A DNA stretch of 64,000 nt, from contig JADDOH010023030.1 of NCBI GenBank assembly GCA_016648135.1, positions 62,001 to 126,000 on the forward strand, in the 5' to 3' direction. Numbering within the stretch: the first letter of the stretch is position 1; the number at the start of each line of letters is the position of its first letter. The notes below the pieces were generated by a model. That model made no database searches. It was not told the DNA's origin and saw only the letters and a list, made by a program, of their open reading frames with translations. Source of the DNA: Agrypnia vestita. Its lineage: Eukaryota > Arthropoda > Insecta > Trichoptera > Phryganeidae. Shown here piece by piece: positions 35,748 through 47,299 of this stretch. The translations under genes were made by a program, and so were the position numbers.

Positions 35748-35965
35748 TTTTTAGCGAAATTTAAAATAAATTAAATTTTAATAAATATTATTATTAAGTT
35801 CTACGGGTTAAGTATTTTTATGTGTTACAGCTGTTTCGGCTTGTAAGGCCTGTTTGATAATGGCCTTACAAGCCGAAACAGCTGTAACACATAAAAATAC
35901 TTAACCCGTAGAACTTAATAATAATATTTATTAAAATTTAATTTATTTTAAATTTCGCTAAAAAA
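35748..35965. repeat. Perfect 103-bp inverted repeat with 11-bp loop
   Basis: The left arm 35748-35850 and right arm 35862 to about 35964 are exact reverse complements as far as I can read, separated by TGTTTGATAAT. The arms contain TACAAGCCGAAACAGCTGTA, the hammerhead-like segment annotated separately. Perfect arm identity implies recent origin or ongoing correction. Confidence 0.92.
35852..35890 (+). ncRNA. Hammerhead-like motif 4 inside the inverted repeat
   Basis: UUUGAUAAUGG stands where CUGAUGA is expected (two differences in the box). Then come GGC-loop-GCC as stem II, GAAA, and the self-complementary ACAGCUGU followed by A as stem III and cleavage site. The palindromic stem III is typical of hammerheads that act as dimers. 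The box mutations make activity doubtful. The left arm holds the GAAA side only. Confidence 0.45.
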
Positions 35966-36330
35966 AAAAAGTTATTCATAGTATCAAATGGCTACGAATA
36001 ACAAACATTAAAAATTAAAAAACATTATTTACTCATTTATACATTTAAAATGAATTTGAAATTTAAGATCGAAAAAGCTATTTTTAAGGAAATATTAGTT
36101 ACAGCTTCGTCGGCAAACTGGTAAAAGATGCAAAAAAGACACATAAATGAGACAGTTACGTGAATCGAAACCGGTCATCGTCGAGATAAAAAACTTGGTA
36201 AGAATAAATAGGTACATAGTTAGTAATTTTTTCAAATAAATAATTATGTCCACAAGTAAAAGCTATAATCGATTAAAAAAAATTGTAACGAAATTGTAAG
36301 CAGAAAGAATCGCGCATTGTTCGAATCCTT

Positions 36331-36870
36331 TGTAATATGTTACAGCACTATCGAAGGATCGAGAACAGCCTATAGTAATCTAGGGTTATCTACAATCTTC
36401 GCGAAACGACCTAGAAGCGAAGGGAACCTTCTCCTAAACACTATAAAGGAATAGAATCATCTCGGAGGTTCGAAAAATCAGCGTTTGGTTATAAATAACA
36501 GGACTACGCCGCGGTGCGATTTTGAGTCTTATTTTGACATTTCTTTCGGTGCGAAGTACGCTGCGGGACGACGGCAGGGAGTGGTGGCAGCGATAGAAAT
36601 CGAGCGAATAAATCGGGCGGAGTATCCAAATGGCGATTTAAATAATGTGCGACAGTTTGAACGGAATATTCTAGAATGTGATAAATAAAATGTTGCCCAA
36701 CGATAATAAAGTTTTCATAGTCAAGTGATAAATAACGAAATAGTGTGATTTAAAGAAAAGCCTTAAGTTTAATTCGTGTTAAGTGACTGTACATTGAATC
36801 ATTAGTTAATAAATCACTAATTAATTTCCAGTATTTTCATTTGCCTTCGGAAGCCACAAACCGCGACATT
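36331..36870 (+). mobile_element. LTR-like sequence
   Basis: Starts TGTAATATGTTACAGCAC. A TATA box (TTATAAATA, about 36490) is followed by GC-rich sequence, then several AATAAA signals (about 36695) and a GC-richer end (TTCGGAAGCCACAAACCGCG). This is the layout of an insect Ty3-type LTR, but I could not fix the right edge or a target duplication. No internal coding region adjoins it. Confidence 0.45.
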
Positions 36871-37040
36871 ATTAATTATTGTATATGTACTTACAGCAGC
36901 GCATAATTAGATTATATGTAAAAGGTGAATGACTTCTGGCGCAGAGGAACTAATAAGTATGATATATGTAGATAGATTTGTGGAATAATACCAACCTCTT
37001 ACGATTCAAATGAAGTCTCGGATCAAACCTCCAGAAAAGT

Positions 37041-37085
37041 CCACTCCTATCCTTCCGCGTAATATCACGGAAGGATAGGAGTGGT
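37041..37085. repeat. Short perfect hairpin
   Basis: CCACTCCTATCCTTCCG and CGGAAGGATAGGAGTGG, 17-bp arms, separated by about 10 bp. Confidence 0.85.
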
Positions 37086-37899
37086 GACACGGTATCATAT
37101 AAACGTCTCCTGATATTTGAAGAAACTGTGATAAAACAGGGGTATAATACTTCCGGGGGACCGAGCCGTGGATTGAGATCCGACACTGGCCGTGGCTGCG
37201 CAACAGCTGTGTAGGTGTTGCTAGCCTACACCAACAATGGCTGCGCTGTAGATGGGTTTCAGTAAAATGGAGATGCAGTTTGTTAAGATTTCATTAAGAA
37301 GAAACCAACCGGCTGCCTACCAGATAACTAAGTTGTTAAATGAGCCAAAAAAAACAAAGGTTATCGCATCAAAAATATTAAGAATATTAATATAAACGTT
37401 AAATTAAGAATTTCAAATCCAAACGGTTTAATAAATGAAGAAATATAAATTTGACGTAAATCACAGAACTTAGAAATAATTATTCATTGTAAATAAACGA
37501 CTCCTTAATAATATCTAAAACATATACCTATATAAAAATAAATTCTTTTTTTATGTAACTATGTATTGCATTACACATTGCAGATATATAAAATTCGTTT
37601 GTTTATCATTGTTTACGGCATATAATACATATTTAATTAACAAATTATTTTGAAAATTTGCGTAGTCATGTGCCATCCCGCAAAGGGCCTTCTCCGTGAC
37701 GCGCAACTGTTGAAGTTGGTCATGTCGCCAAGGTTTGAATGAAATTAATTATTTTCTTAGTGTTTCTTATTATAATGTTCTTATTAAATAATGCAATTTC
37801 TAATGATGTATATAAAAAAATGTGTTTTTTTGTTTTGCAAGTGAGATTAAGTAATTATAAAATAATTTTAATTTTTTTCTTAAAAAATCGTTAGCTACA
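37086..37899. other. No supported feature
   Basis: AT-rich DNA without recognised content. Confidence 0.35.
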
Positions 37900-38193
37900 T
37901 CGTAGATAATGTTATTAGTAACATGTTTGTATAATTTTGACATTTTGGACTTAATAGTTTTTGAGATATCATCTCCAAAATTCTGAAAAAGGGAGTTTCG
38001 AGAAAAACGCAAACAATAATGAAAAATGTTGAAAAGCACCTACCACCACATCTATGCTACCTTCAAATTGCTATAACAATTTTTAGATTTTTTTTCAATG
38101 AGTGATGACTCAAATTATTCTTGAACTCCTAGTGATATTATACAAAACAAAACGATTTTTTAAAAATCTTAAGATGGTGTAACCCATTAAAGA
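37900..38193 (-). mobile_element. Decayed TTAA-type element end (family with 1588-1900)
   Basis: The right edge, read on the minus strand, is TTAATGGGTTACACCATC. The following sequence matches 1640-1830, including AATTTGAGTCATCACTCATT and GAAGGTAGCATAG. The opposite end is missing. Confidence 0.5.
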
Positions 38194-38790
38194 ACAGTAT
38201 CCGACAAAGTCAAATAATCACCTCTAATAGTAGTTAGGATCATTTATTCTGTTGTTACACAGATAAAGGGTTACCGAATAATAATAGTTCCTGTTCCTGA
38301 CGGGAACGCGCAAAAATAGGGGGTGATTCCAACGCCCGCCCTACGGTCAGGTCAACCTGATGGAACCGATATCGCAGATTCTCAGACGAAAGCGAGATCG
38401 TATGAAAATTCGCTGAGAATATTAGAGCGGTCCAAAGGCTGAAGCAGGAGTCGAGTAGAGGAGAAGAGAAAGTCGCAAGTAGATCTGGAGGTGAACGCAG
38501 GAGCAGAACTGAATTCTGGGTTCCTGCGCCACGTAATTTATTCAATAAAATTATCAGGGCCCGCAGGCCCAGGCGACTTTCAACGACCAGTCAGAGGTCG
38601 GCATTTCGGGAACCGACGACACCGACCTCTGTCTGACGTCGGGATCCCTACTCATAATTCGAGTCGCAGCTCTATGAGCAATGGTCCCGCATTCAAAATA
38701 TCAATAAACATGTAACCGAACATTTCTACTATAGCTATTTCATACTATTTTTACACATCTATATTTTATCTTTATTTTGTTTTATTAACA
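38194..38790. other. GC-richer unassigned segment
   Basis: 38240-38660 is richer in GC than its surroundings, with a GGGCCCGCAGGCCC word and an inverted CAGAGGTCGG/CCGACCTCTG pair near 38595-38632. Possibly an old LTR or SINE; no frame is convincing. Confidence 0.3.
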
Positions 38791-39313
38791 AATGTCTCTC
38801 AGGTTCATCCTTCATGGTACACTTCGCTCAGCACCAACGTCTAATACAAATAGGTTAGCTGAAGTAAATCGCGTCCACAAAACTAATTTCAGTGATCGTG
38901 CTTTCGCGGTGGCTGGACCAAAGTTATGGAACAAACTACCTAATAAACTAAGACAAACAGACAGCTTACCACAGTTCAAAAAATAACTTACGACGCATTT
39001 ATTTACACAATCCTATAAAAACCTATAGAATCTGACCACAACAACGCTACATAATATTTTCTACACCTATTGTGCACTCCGCGAAAACACCTAATTCTTT
39101 CAGGCACTCCCAACTATTATAGTATTCAATTTTAATTCCACTTCTTGCATGCCACCTAGTGAATAAGTAATAGTAAATAAGTTTTCTTCTTTTTTAGCAG
39201 TAAGTTGTTTTGTAAGATAATATCTTTTCTTTGTAAAGCGCCCTTGAGGTGAGTATTCGCGAAAACGGCGCTATATAAGTTATCCAAATATTATTATTAT
39301 TATTATTATTATG
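38790..39313 (+). mobile_element. CR1/L2-type LINE 3' end with (ATT)n tail
   Basis: The frame from 38792 reads NRVHKTNFSDRAFAVAGPKL, WNKLPNKLRQTDSLPQFKK, stop, LTTHLF. The pattern G(D/S)RAF.VAGP.LWN.LP..LR....L..FK..L.THLF is the C-terminus of CR1/L2-group ORF2 proteins. The 3' untranslated part contains TTGTAAAGCGCCCTTGAG and GGCGCTATATAAGT just before about nine ATT units. This is the typical tail recognised by that group's reverse transcriptase. The copy is 5'-truncated. Confidence 0.85.
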
Positions 39314-42300
39314 GTGATAATCTGTAAAAAGGTGGCCAGGCTCGTCAAGCTTGGTGCAATAATTTCGTGTATTTGGTCTCTCTGGCGAGCCTGGCTACAC
39401 AAATTCAATATATTTTCTACATAAAATCATGTAAAGCCATATACAAGTGATTACGAACAGAATCATATTAATTTTTGTATGAAAATGGCGACTTCGGCAC
39501 GGTACCGATGTCGCCAGAGGGTATTGAATTTATATTAAAATAAACATGGAGGTGGTAAAATTGTACCCCCACCACCTCCGGACCATCAACACTCTTTCAT
39601 TTGACGATTCAACAAAAATAAAAAACACACATTCAAGAAAAATTACAATAAATAACTTCGGTTATTTTCAATAAAAAATGCGTCGAGCGCGCTAGGCATA
39701 CCCAAAGGGTTTTATGTATTTATTCTTGCCCATCTGAGCGCACGCGCTCACAATTTAAGTGATTAAAAATGTAATTATCAATTCTACGTACATATCAAAA
39801 AAAAAATCAAAATATAAAAAATCACTTTTTCTTCTAAAAATGTTTATCAGGGCCAACATATGGAAATTGGCAAAAAAAGGCCCGATTAAGGGCCGCCGGT
39901 TTTTTTTGTCCGATACAGTTCCTTTATATATTAAAACCGGTCGGTGACAAATCAAATTACATAATTCTCTATGTAACAATGTCCGTCACCAACTCTAAGA
40001 AGACGCTACACTACATGGCGCAGTCCTTGCATACTTAACTCACGGCCGAAATATATAATCTAAATACAATGCCATTTTTGACGGATTATAGCCAGTAGAA
40101 ACACAATATCTTAGGATTTTATTACAAATTAATTTCATTGTTGCATTTAGATAATGTTATGTTTAATTTTTAAACGCAATTACCTAGGAACTAATTTTTA
40201 AATTACCTATTTCTCTTTTTTATAAAAATAGTACTGATAATACATTATTTCTAGGAAATTTTATCTAAATATTTTTACGGTAGCACTTTTTTCCCATGTG
40301 CTTTTACTCAACGCACTAATTGTATGTTAAAAAAACGTAAAACAAAAAATACAGTGACGAAAAACAGAAATTTTCCGATTCATTGGGTTATTTTTAATTA
40401 TTTTACAATATTTATGATATTCCAGAGCAATTTACTAAAACACTTTTACAACAAATTCTATACTTTGAGAACGTTTAATTTATTGGATCAATTAAATTGG
40501 CACTGGATTGCTAGCTGCATAATATCAGATAAAAATACGTTAAAATTTCACGTAATGAATCCAATCGTTTTAGAACATAATGGCTCCTCTCACCCCAGCG
40601 ACATATAGTGGTTAAGGGATTTTTTATCAGCCCAGCAATATACTGTAGTGGTCAGTAGAGTAATAGTGCTGAGAAAATAATCAATTTAGAAATGAATGCT
40701 CAGCCGAGTGAGGTTCGCTTTTAGGAGGCAGAACGTAACGAGAATGTAATCCCAACAATAATAATTTCCTTGTCTGTGTCTTTCTGTCGTAACTGCTTGT
40801 CCGTAATTTATTTTACAAAAACTTATTTTTTTATGAATAAATATTTATTCTTTAGGAACTGACATTTTTGACGGTACTTTTACATGTGGAGATGACATAT
40901 GGAGACTAGTAACGAGGAATGTCAACTAGGCGAGAGTGTACCTAACTAAGAAGGTACGCGTTTCCACATATTATAAATGAGAGCTCTACAAATCATTTTT
41001 CTAGTTAAAAATATCACATATAAATTATAAAAAGAAATATAAAAGGAAGTGAAACGTTTTTTTTAAGGGATTTAATTATGTTTCACTTGTCTGCCAACCA
41101 TTTGTAATCAATATTTGAGCCACTTCCTGACCAAAGATCGCTCTGAAATTTAGCAGTATTCCTAATGACAATACAATAATCATCCATTAATTTTACACAA
41201 TTAGATGAATTATTTTATACTTTTCAAATGAAACTAATTACATCCGAGGGTAATCCAGAAAGTAAATCGCTCGAAGCAAGTTACGGAATATCTTCAGGCT
41301 ATTTATTCCTTAGAGTTCCTGGGTGGAAAAAGTTTTACAAGTGTCATGTCAGCAATTGATCAAATGGTCTGGTGGTGAACGACTACAATAAGGAAATTTC
41401 AAATTTCGTGAAGTTAGGAAAAATTCTTTAATATAGGAAGTGATTGCGTGTGAAACTAAATTAACGTGTGTTGTATGTAACATATATAAAATTGATAGTA
41501 AAATAATTTCTTAGTTTTTGAAGCTAAGTCTAATTCCTGGATTATCCTGATATTATACTTAATATAATTTTAGAGTATTTTGAGTTATTTTTACATCCGC
41601 GGATCAGCGAAATAATTAAATATTTCTAAAAAAATAAGAAAATATATATTATATTATAAAAATACATATCAAGTATTATAAGTTGACAAATAACATTGAT
41701 TGTTTTCAAAACATTGGTAATAATAATAACACTCGTCTAGAAGACAACAAAAATAGTTAGAAATTTTGAAAATTTAACTACAAAGTTAAAGCTCTTAAAG
41801 TATACAATTAAAAAATAATTAAAATTAAATTAAAAAATGAACAAGCATGAAATATGGTACAAAGAATAATAAATGGCGACTGTACGATCCCAGTCGTACA
41901 GTCGCCATTAATTTATTTTGTGTTTCCACAATGTTGAGTACCAATTTAGAGAACCCAAAATGATATCCAATGACGACAATAATTGTAATTCGGCATCGCT
42001 GGAAATAAAATGACGTAATGTTGATGCGTGTAACGTTTGTCGGGCGGAAATTAAAAGAAATTACAATTTTAATTGGTGTTCGCGAACAAAAAGCTAATAA
42101 ATACTGTGAGAATAACTAAATGAGGGCAAGAACTACTTGTCCCGAAATTGGTGGTATGTAATAAAAGCAGCCTTGGTGCCCTACATGTACCTACGTGTAT
42201 AGTAAGCATTGATTACAAAGAGAAATTTACGCATGTAATAACAAGTCGTTCACCTATCACAACACAAAATGGAATATTGAAGAAGGAACGTGTTTATTAC

Positions 42301-42966
42301 CTTTGAGATGCTCACTCTTAATGACATGGAAGCGTAAATTCGAACAGAGCCAGTTAGTCGATTCCGGATGTTATTAGTCTTCTCCTTCCGTGTCCTCATT
42401 ATACTTAGAACTCACGCTCGCTACTCCGTCTCCAAATAGTCAGTTCAACCCGAATAGTGTGGTAGAGTTCTTGGTTTACCAGGGATGGATTCATGTGCCC
42501 GAGGCACCCAAATCGCTTATCGCAATTAGAGATAAAAAGTTGCTAGTATTTAAAACTTGATTATTTTTATTGCTAATAAGAGCCGGTTATATCAAATTAG
42601 TTTATATTAATAGTTCATTTAAAACATGCATTTTTACGGATTGTTTGATTGGCGGAAAACGCAAAAATCTATATCTTTAATGGAACAATTACTAAGTATA
42701 AACTGATTTGATACAACCGGCCCAAGTCAACGTATATTATTCGTTTATCTTTAAAAGGCTTACCTCACTCTAAGACCACATACCAGGGTCAGTAATGGCC
42801 TGTTGACCTTCTCCTTTTCGTTTCCTATCGATTGAGTTAAATAAAAAAAAATTAAAAATGCATTATCTGTGCTCTACATACTTGTGTAAATGTTTAGATA
42901 AGATGCAGATTATTGTTTAATAAAGATTTCCAATCCACCACAACTAAAGCATTTTAATATTTAGTA
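39314..42966. other. AT-rich DNA, no supported gene
   Basis: One hairpin is listed separately. Frames at 39755-39979 and 40324-40608 are A/T-driven and unrecognised. No other repeats were identified. Confidence 0.3.
41871..41911. repeat. Short hairpin
   Basis: AATGGCGACTGTACGA and TCGTACAGTCGCCATT, 16-bp perfect arms, six-base loop. Weak pairing may extend outward (TGGTAC near 41855 and GTACCA near 41941), so this may be the centre of an old fold-back element. Confidence 0.8.
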
Positions 42967-43109
42967 CAGTTGCCGGCAAACTTCTTGAAATTTTTTGGCG
43001 TAGTGGGGGAATGCGCAGAAGACAAATTTTGGGTCTCGTTGGTGGAACGGTACATGCGCAAACTCTCCCCCACTACGCCGAAAATTTTCAAGAAGTTTGC
43101 CGGCAACTG
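42967..43109. mobile_element. 143-bp MITE with TA target site
   Basis: Left CAGTTGCCGGCAAACTTCTT and right AAGAAGTTTGCCGGCAACTG are exact inverted repeats; pairing continues through GGCGTAGTGGGG. TA flanks both ends. This fits a Tc1/mariner-type non-autonomous element. The 124-codon minus frame spanning it is not a gene. Confidence 0.88.
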
Positions 43110-45056
43110 TAGTTCTCTTATGTAAAGGAAGAAACAAATCCCGACACACATCGAACAGAATTAGTGGAGAGCATACTAAAGTTCGTGTAGAATATAAACC
43201 TTTCGTTGAAACCGTCGATTCTTGCGCTTTCCACCAATCACACAACCCGTTTTCGTAAAATCTAATATAATCCAAGTTCATACAACCGGCTCTAAGACAT
43301 TTGGTGTCTAAAGTTTTTACACGCAAACATACCAACTGATGCCAAACACCAAGACTCGAAGGCCAAATTCAACCCGTATACAAGCACTCTACAAAAATTT
43401 TCCAAGCCAGGACAAGTTTTCAATATTGTTTTTTTATTTATTTTATTTAATATCAACGGTTTACACCTATTACAATAAAAGAAACTTATATATGTCTAGA
43501 TGATAGTGATCTGTTTACATGATCATTTAAAAATGTATACATATGAAATTTATAACACAATATCTATCTGTACAGGTACATAAATCACAAATTAAGTAAA
43601 GACAATTAAAAGTGTATATCAGTAAGAACAAAGACATGTATTCATATATGTATTAAAAAAGTTTAATCAAATAAATTAACGGTAAAGTGTTCGTTAAGGA
43701 GATTTCGGTAATGTCTTAAATTAATGTTGAGAATATCTACAATTTGTGCATACTCGTTTCCTAGGATGGAAAGTCTGTTGATCGTGGAGTATTTTTGGTG
43801 AGATGTGTTGCTTTTGTTGCAGTGAAAGAATACTTGTGAACGGGTTTGTAAGTGATATTTGAAAATTTAACTACATTATTCTTTAAATTAAACCTATTTA
43901 CATTGTACCATTATGTATGATCGCTATGGAAGACAATCGAAACAAGAATGCTGTAAAAAAATAATTATATGATTTATTATTGTACCTGTTTTATTGGAAA
44001 TTTCGTACTTTAAAAAGTTTCTTACTTTAATGAGTTTTTCATTAAAAAAAATTCCCAATATCGCATACGTAGATTGTTGCCAAAGTTTGAATTAGTCTAC
44101 AAATCCAAATGTTAAGGTTCGAATCCGTGCATCAGCATCCTAAATATATTCATATTTTACATTGTATTGATATGATAACGAAACCAAAAATTTACAAAGT
44201 AGAAAGAAAAAATAATTCATCCGAAATTGAAGCATTTCAAAAGGAAACTCGGTAATTGGATGAGATATTCCAGTAGACCTCTATTAACCAATATTCCCAG
44301 ACATTCATAGATAACGCAAACACCCGTATTCCAGCGTAAACAGAGTTACTCAAAACACTGCTATTAGGTACTGTTATACGGCTGTTCCTGGCGTTCATCA
44401 GAATTTATGTTTCCGGCAGGAAGACTACATCACAAATGGTTAAATTTAATAAATAATAGCATTAACAAGTGGGGAACCTTTGTCGTTTCAGCAGAAATAC
44501 CTACACTATTAAATTGAATGCGAAAAACTTTATTTAAATATTGAACAATGAAACGTATATTTTAAATAGTATTTTAGTTTTATTCTTAATTATTAATTAA
44601 AATTAATTATTTATAACAAGACCTTCGTGTTAATTATTTCTAGGTTTCCATTAGACTACTCATTATTTTTAATCATCACGAAGTTAACCAAAAAACGAAA
44701 GACGTTCCTTTACCTGTGATATTCAGTAATTAATTAGTCCAAAAAAAAAATAACAAAAATGATTTAAGTGAATGCATAATCAAAATCAATATTGAATTAT
44801 AATAAATATTTCATTGTGCAACGTCCAAAGTACAATATTTTGTTGCCTGGCTAGCACAAGTTGCCAAGTGTGGTCGAATTTTTGTGAATAGAGCTGACCA
44901 ATAATAATTTCATCAGCCACTCGGCGCTAACATGTGTGGTCAATAATTACTATCAAAATATAAATCTGAGAACAAACTATTTCAAGTAAAATTTATACAT
45001 AAAACACACTTATTTAGAAAATATTTTATAATGGCTCAAATATAATTTGCACATCA
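43110..45056. other. AT-rich DNA, no supported gene
   Basis: A B-box-like GGTTCGAATCC at about 44115 has no A box or tRNA fold in front of it. Nothing else was seen. Confidence 0.3.
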
Positions 45057-45292
45057 TCAAAGTAATTCGATATTTCGTCTGGGTTTCAGGTTTCTGTGGC
45101 CGCAGGAACGACTTTTAGAGGTTGAGATGAAGTGAATAATGCACCCGCCTCCTCTAAATATTCTGGAGGATTTGTCTGTGAATACTGTTGAATTACAGAA
45201 CGATAAATAACAGCCGAAATCATGTAGGTGATTCCCAATACAGTATATGTATATGAAATACATTTACTGAACTCCACATCCCTGTACACTTT
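45057..45292 (-). CDS. Possible terminal exon of a membrane protein
   Basis: After an acceptor-like TTTACTGCAG (minus strand) the frame reads KVYRDVEFSKCISYTYTVLG, then ITYMISAVIYRSVIQQY. It ends with a hydrophilic tail (QTNPPEYLEEAGAL, SSQPLKVVPAATET) and a stop. The middle is one plausible membrane segment with a cytoplasmic-looking Pro/Glu-rich tail, and amino-acid use looks more protein-like than that of most frames here. I do not recognise the family, and no partner exon was found within the window. A chance frame is possible. Confidence 0.35.
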
Positions 45293-45352
45293 CTGCAGTA
45301 AATGCTTAATATTATAATAAGAGTATGTAAATGAAGTAACTCGGTTTTACCA

Positions 45353-46916
45353 TTAAGGGAGTATTCTAGTCTAGAGGCACGAATTTCGGGCGTTTTTTAG
45401 AGCTTTGTAAAAAAGAAACAAATAATATTTTTGGTATACATTTTTTTATAATTCGTTTATTTATATTTTAAGAATAAATCAATAATAAAAAAATATTAAA
45501 AAATTCAAAACTCAAAAAGTTATCGGCTGGTAAAGTGGGGGTCCAAAAAAAAGAGATGTCCTGGCGGACATGGTTCCAACCCTTGTGGTCATCTGAAACA
45601 AAAAATTCTAACGGATTCTTAATTAGTAAAGATGTCGCTATCGCCCCTACCTCGGAGAAATAAAAAAAAAATTAAAAATGGCGGCCGTTTGAAAAAAAAA
45701 ACACATTTTTTCGCGTTTTTTTTTAACATTTAAAATTTTTTTTAATAGTAAAATTAAAAATGAATGTATAGAGAAGGTACACACAAAATTTTTAATAAAT
45801 CGGTTTAATAGAACTTGAGATATCATGTCCGCCAGCTTGAAAAATGAAGTTTTTAGAAAAACGCATTTAAAGTTTTGAGTAAAGTTTCAGTACAGTATAC
45901 TTGCATATTTTTAATCGGCGATTCCTGCTTCATACAATGGACCTTTCTCCACTTCAAAATGTTCATTCTCTGAAGTTCTTTCTTGTAGACGAGCAGCATT
46001 TGAAGCATCCGAAGCTCGGATTTCAGAGCGTTCGATCTGAACTTAGTCCCGTTTCCCAGCGAACGCATGGGCTTCTGGACCAATCGTGATTCCCATAACG
46101 TTTAGTATTTTTAGAATGGGTATAAAACCTTCATTGAAAATACTAACAGCGAGAAAAATAGCAATTTCGATGGTCCGCGTTCCTGCATTATGTGTTTCGG
46201 AGCAAAAGTCCATATTAAAGAATTCAACGATTTTTATATTTTGACGTATAACGAAAATGTTATATTTTGCTTACAAGTAGAACACAGAATTAATAATGAA
46301 AGTGATGTAAAAATAGATAAAAATTCTAAAATGCAATAGCCGTAATTTTTTTCTATTATAACTTCTTCGTCACCCGATCTTTTCAATTTTGCTGCGGATG
46401 CACTAGTGAAACTTATTTCTTCTTCTACAGTATGTTGATTACCTCTAAATTGTCTTTTCGTCTTTCTATATGCACGCTTAGCACCATATGTTTTTTTTAC
46501 TTTTTTATCCATTTTACACAAAAACTATAATATTCTCTCAAAATGGTTGTAAAATATTCGCAGAGAACGCACGTCAACGATGTTTAAAGATTGACTCGAT
46601 ACTAACCTGAACTAAATAGTAGAACGAAAAGATTTCAAAAAAATACGTTAATATGACCTTCAGTTAAATATACATTATTTAGGTATAGTATATTAGAAGG
46701 GCTTTATGAGGTCCGCAGGGAGTCGGCAACGTCGCCCCCTCTATTGTTCGATTTGTTCTGGTTACTTGCCGCGCCATCGAAATTGCTGTATCTCGGTAAA
46801 TAATTGGAATTTTGAAAAATTTCTTTGAGGACATAATTCTAAATATCTAAACTTACGAAATATACAAAAAAAATTTTTCGATTTTTTAAAATTTCTAGAA
46901 TAGAATACCCCCTTAA
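45353..46916 (-). mobile_element. TTAA-bounded DNA transposon with transposase remnants (element D)
   Basis: The left end TTAAGGGAGTATTCTAGTCT and, on the opposite strand, the right end TTAAGGGGGTATTCTATTCT match at all but two of the first 20 bases and continue into TAGA. TTAA at both edges fits a TTAA target duplication. The element is 1564 bp and contains both the N-terminal and C-terminal parts of one transposase, joined where the middle is missing. A truncated relative is at 16431-17010. Confidence 0.85.
45911..46521 (-). pseudogene. Mutator-like-domain transposase, internally deleted (element D)
   Basis: The start MDKKVKKTYGAKRAYRKTKR and QFRGNQHTVEEE form a basic N-terminus. Next come TSASAAKLK, GYCILEFLSIFTSLS and a CSTC zinc-type Cys pair. 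After a stop the same frame continues KSLNSLIWTFAPKH, which belongs near the C-terminus. A one-base deletion then shifts to AGTRTIEIAIFLAVSIFNEG, GITIGPEAHAFAGKRD, stop, and finally EVEKGPLYEAGIAD and stop. As I recall, this order (GNQ(F/H)T, GYRI..F, C..C at the start; NESLN.L.W..APKH, IFNEG, GI(T)(I/M)GP, LYGPGI.D at the end) is that of arthropod Mutator-like transposase domain-containing proteins of roughly 500-700 residues. The central catalytic part is deleted, so this copy cannot encode an active enzyme. Confidence 0.75.
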
Positions 46917-47159
46917 TGAAAATTCATTTAAGAACTCTGATATATTGAAATTAATTAGGTAAATATAAACGTGGAATGTTGATATTTTTACTATTGGTTT
47001 AAGTAATCTATTCGCAAATGGTAAGAAATATAGGATTGACGTTCCAATCATATTTAGACAAAGTAAAACAAGTACAACTAAAAATGTCCCTAGGATTTCA
47101 CGGCCGTTTAGAATCTTCTATGTATAGTTTTCTGGAATATTCTGCCTTGTATATGTAAC
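46917..47159. other. AT-rich spacer
   Basis: No feature was recognised. Confidence 0.4.
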
Positions 47160-47216
47160 CTCTCTGGCCAACGTTTCGGATCCCATTGCAGGGTCCATCA
47201 TCAGGGCTGATGTGAT
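47150..47216 (-). ncRNA. Hammerhead-ribozyme-like motif 5, next to a Penelope-like element
   Basis: The minus strand reads AUCAGCC, CUGAUGA, a stem II of GGACCC against GGGAUCC with one bulge, GAAA, CGUU, GGCC. Both boxes are consensus. Stem III is the self-complementary ACGU, which can only form between two molecules, and stem I is GCC/GGC plus loops. It lies immediately 5' of the Penelope-like reverse-transcriptase remnant and is inverted relative to it, as expected for an inverted partial terminal repeat of a 5'-truncated Penelope-like element. Confidence 0.65.
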
Positions 47217-47299
47217 GAGTGTGTGTTGAAGTGTAGGTTAAGTATTGCCTTGCAATACCGTACCGAAGTCAGGGTGTGTTCGGGCACACAAGCGAACAC

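Noticed and set aside
42961..43335. 124-codon minus-strand frame as a protein gene
   Set aside because: A third or more of it is the 143-bp MITE with perfect inverted ends, and the rest has no recognisable motif.
44100..44130. tRNA gene suggested by GGTTCGAATCC
   Set aside because: Only a B-box-like word is present; no A box, acceptor stem or anticodon arm can be drawn around it.
45353..46916. piggyBac assignment for the TTAA element
   Set aside because: TTAA fits piggyBac, but the encoded fragments resemble the Mutator-like-domain family and show no piggyBac DDBD-type core or C-terminal cysteine-rich domain.
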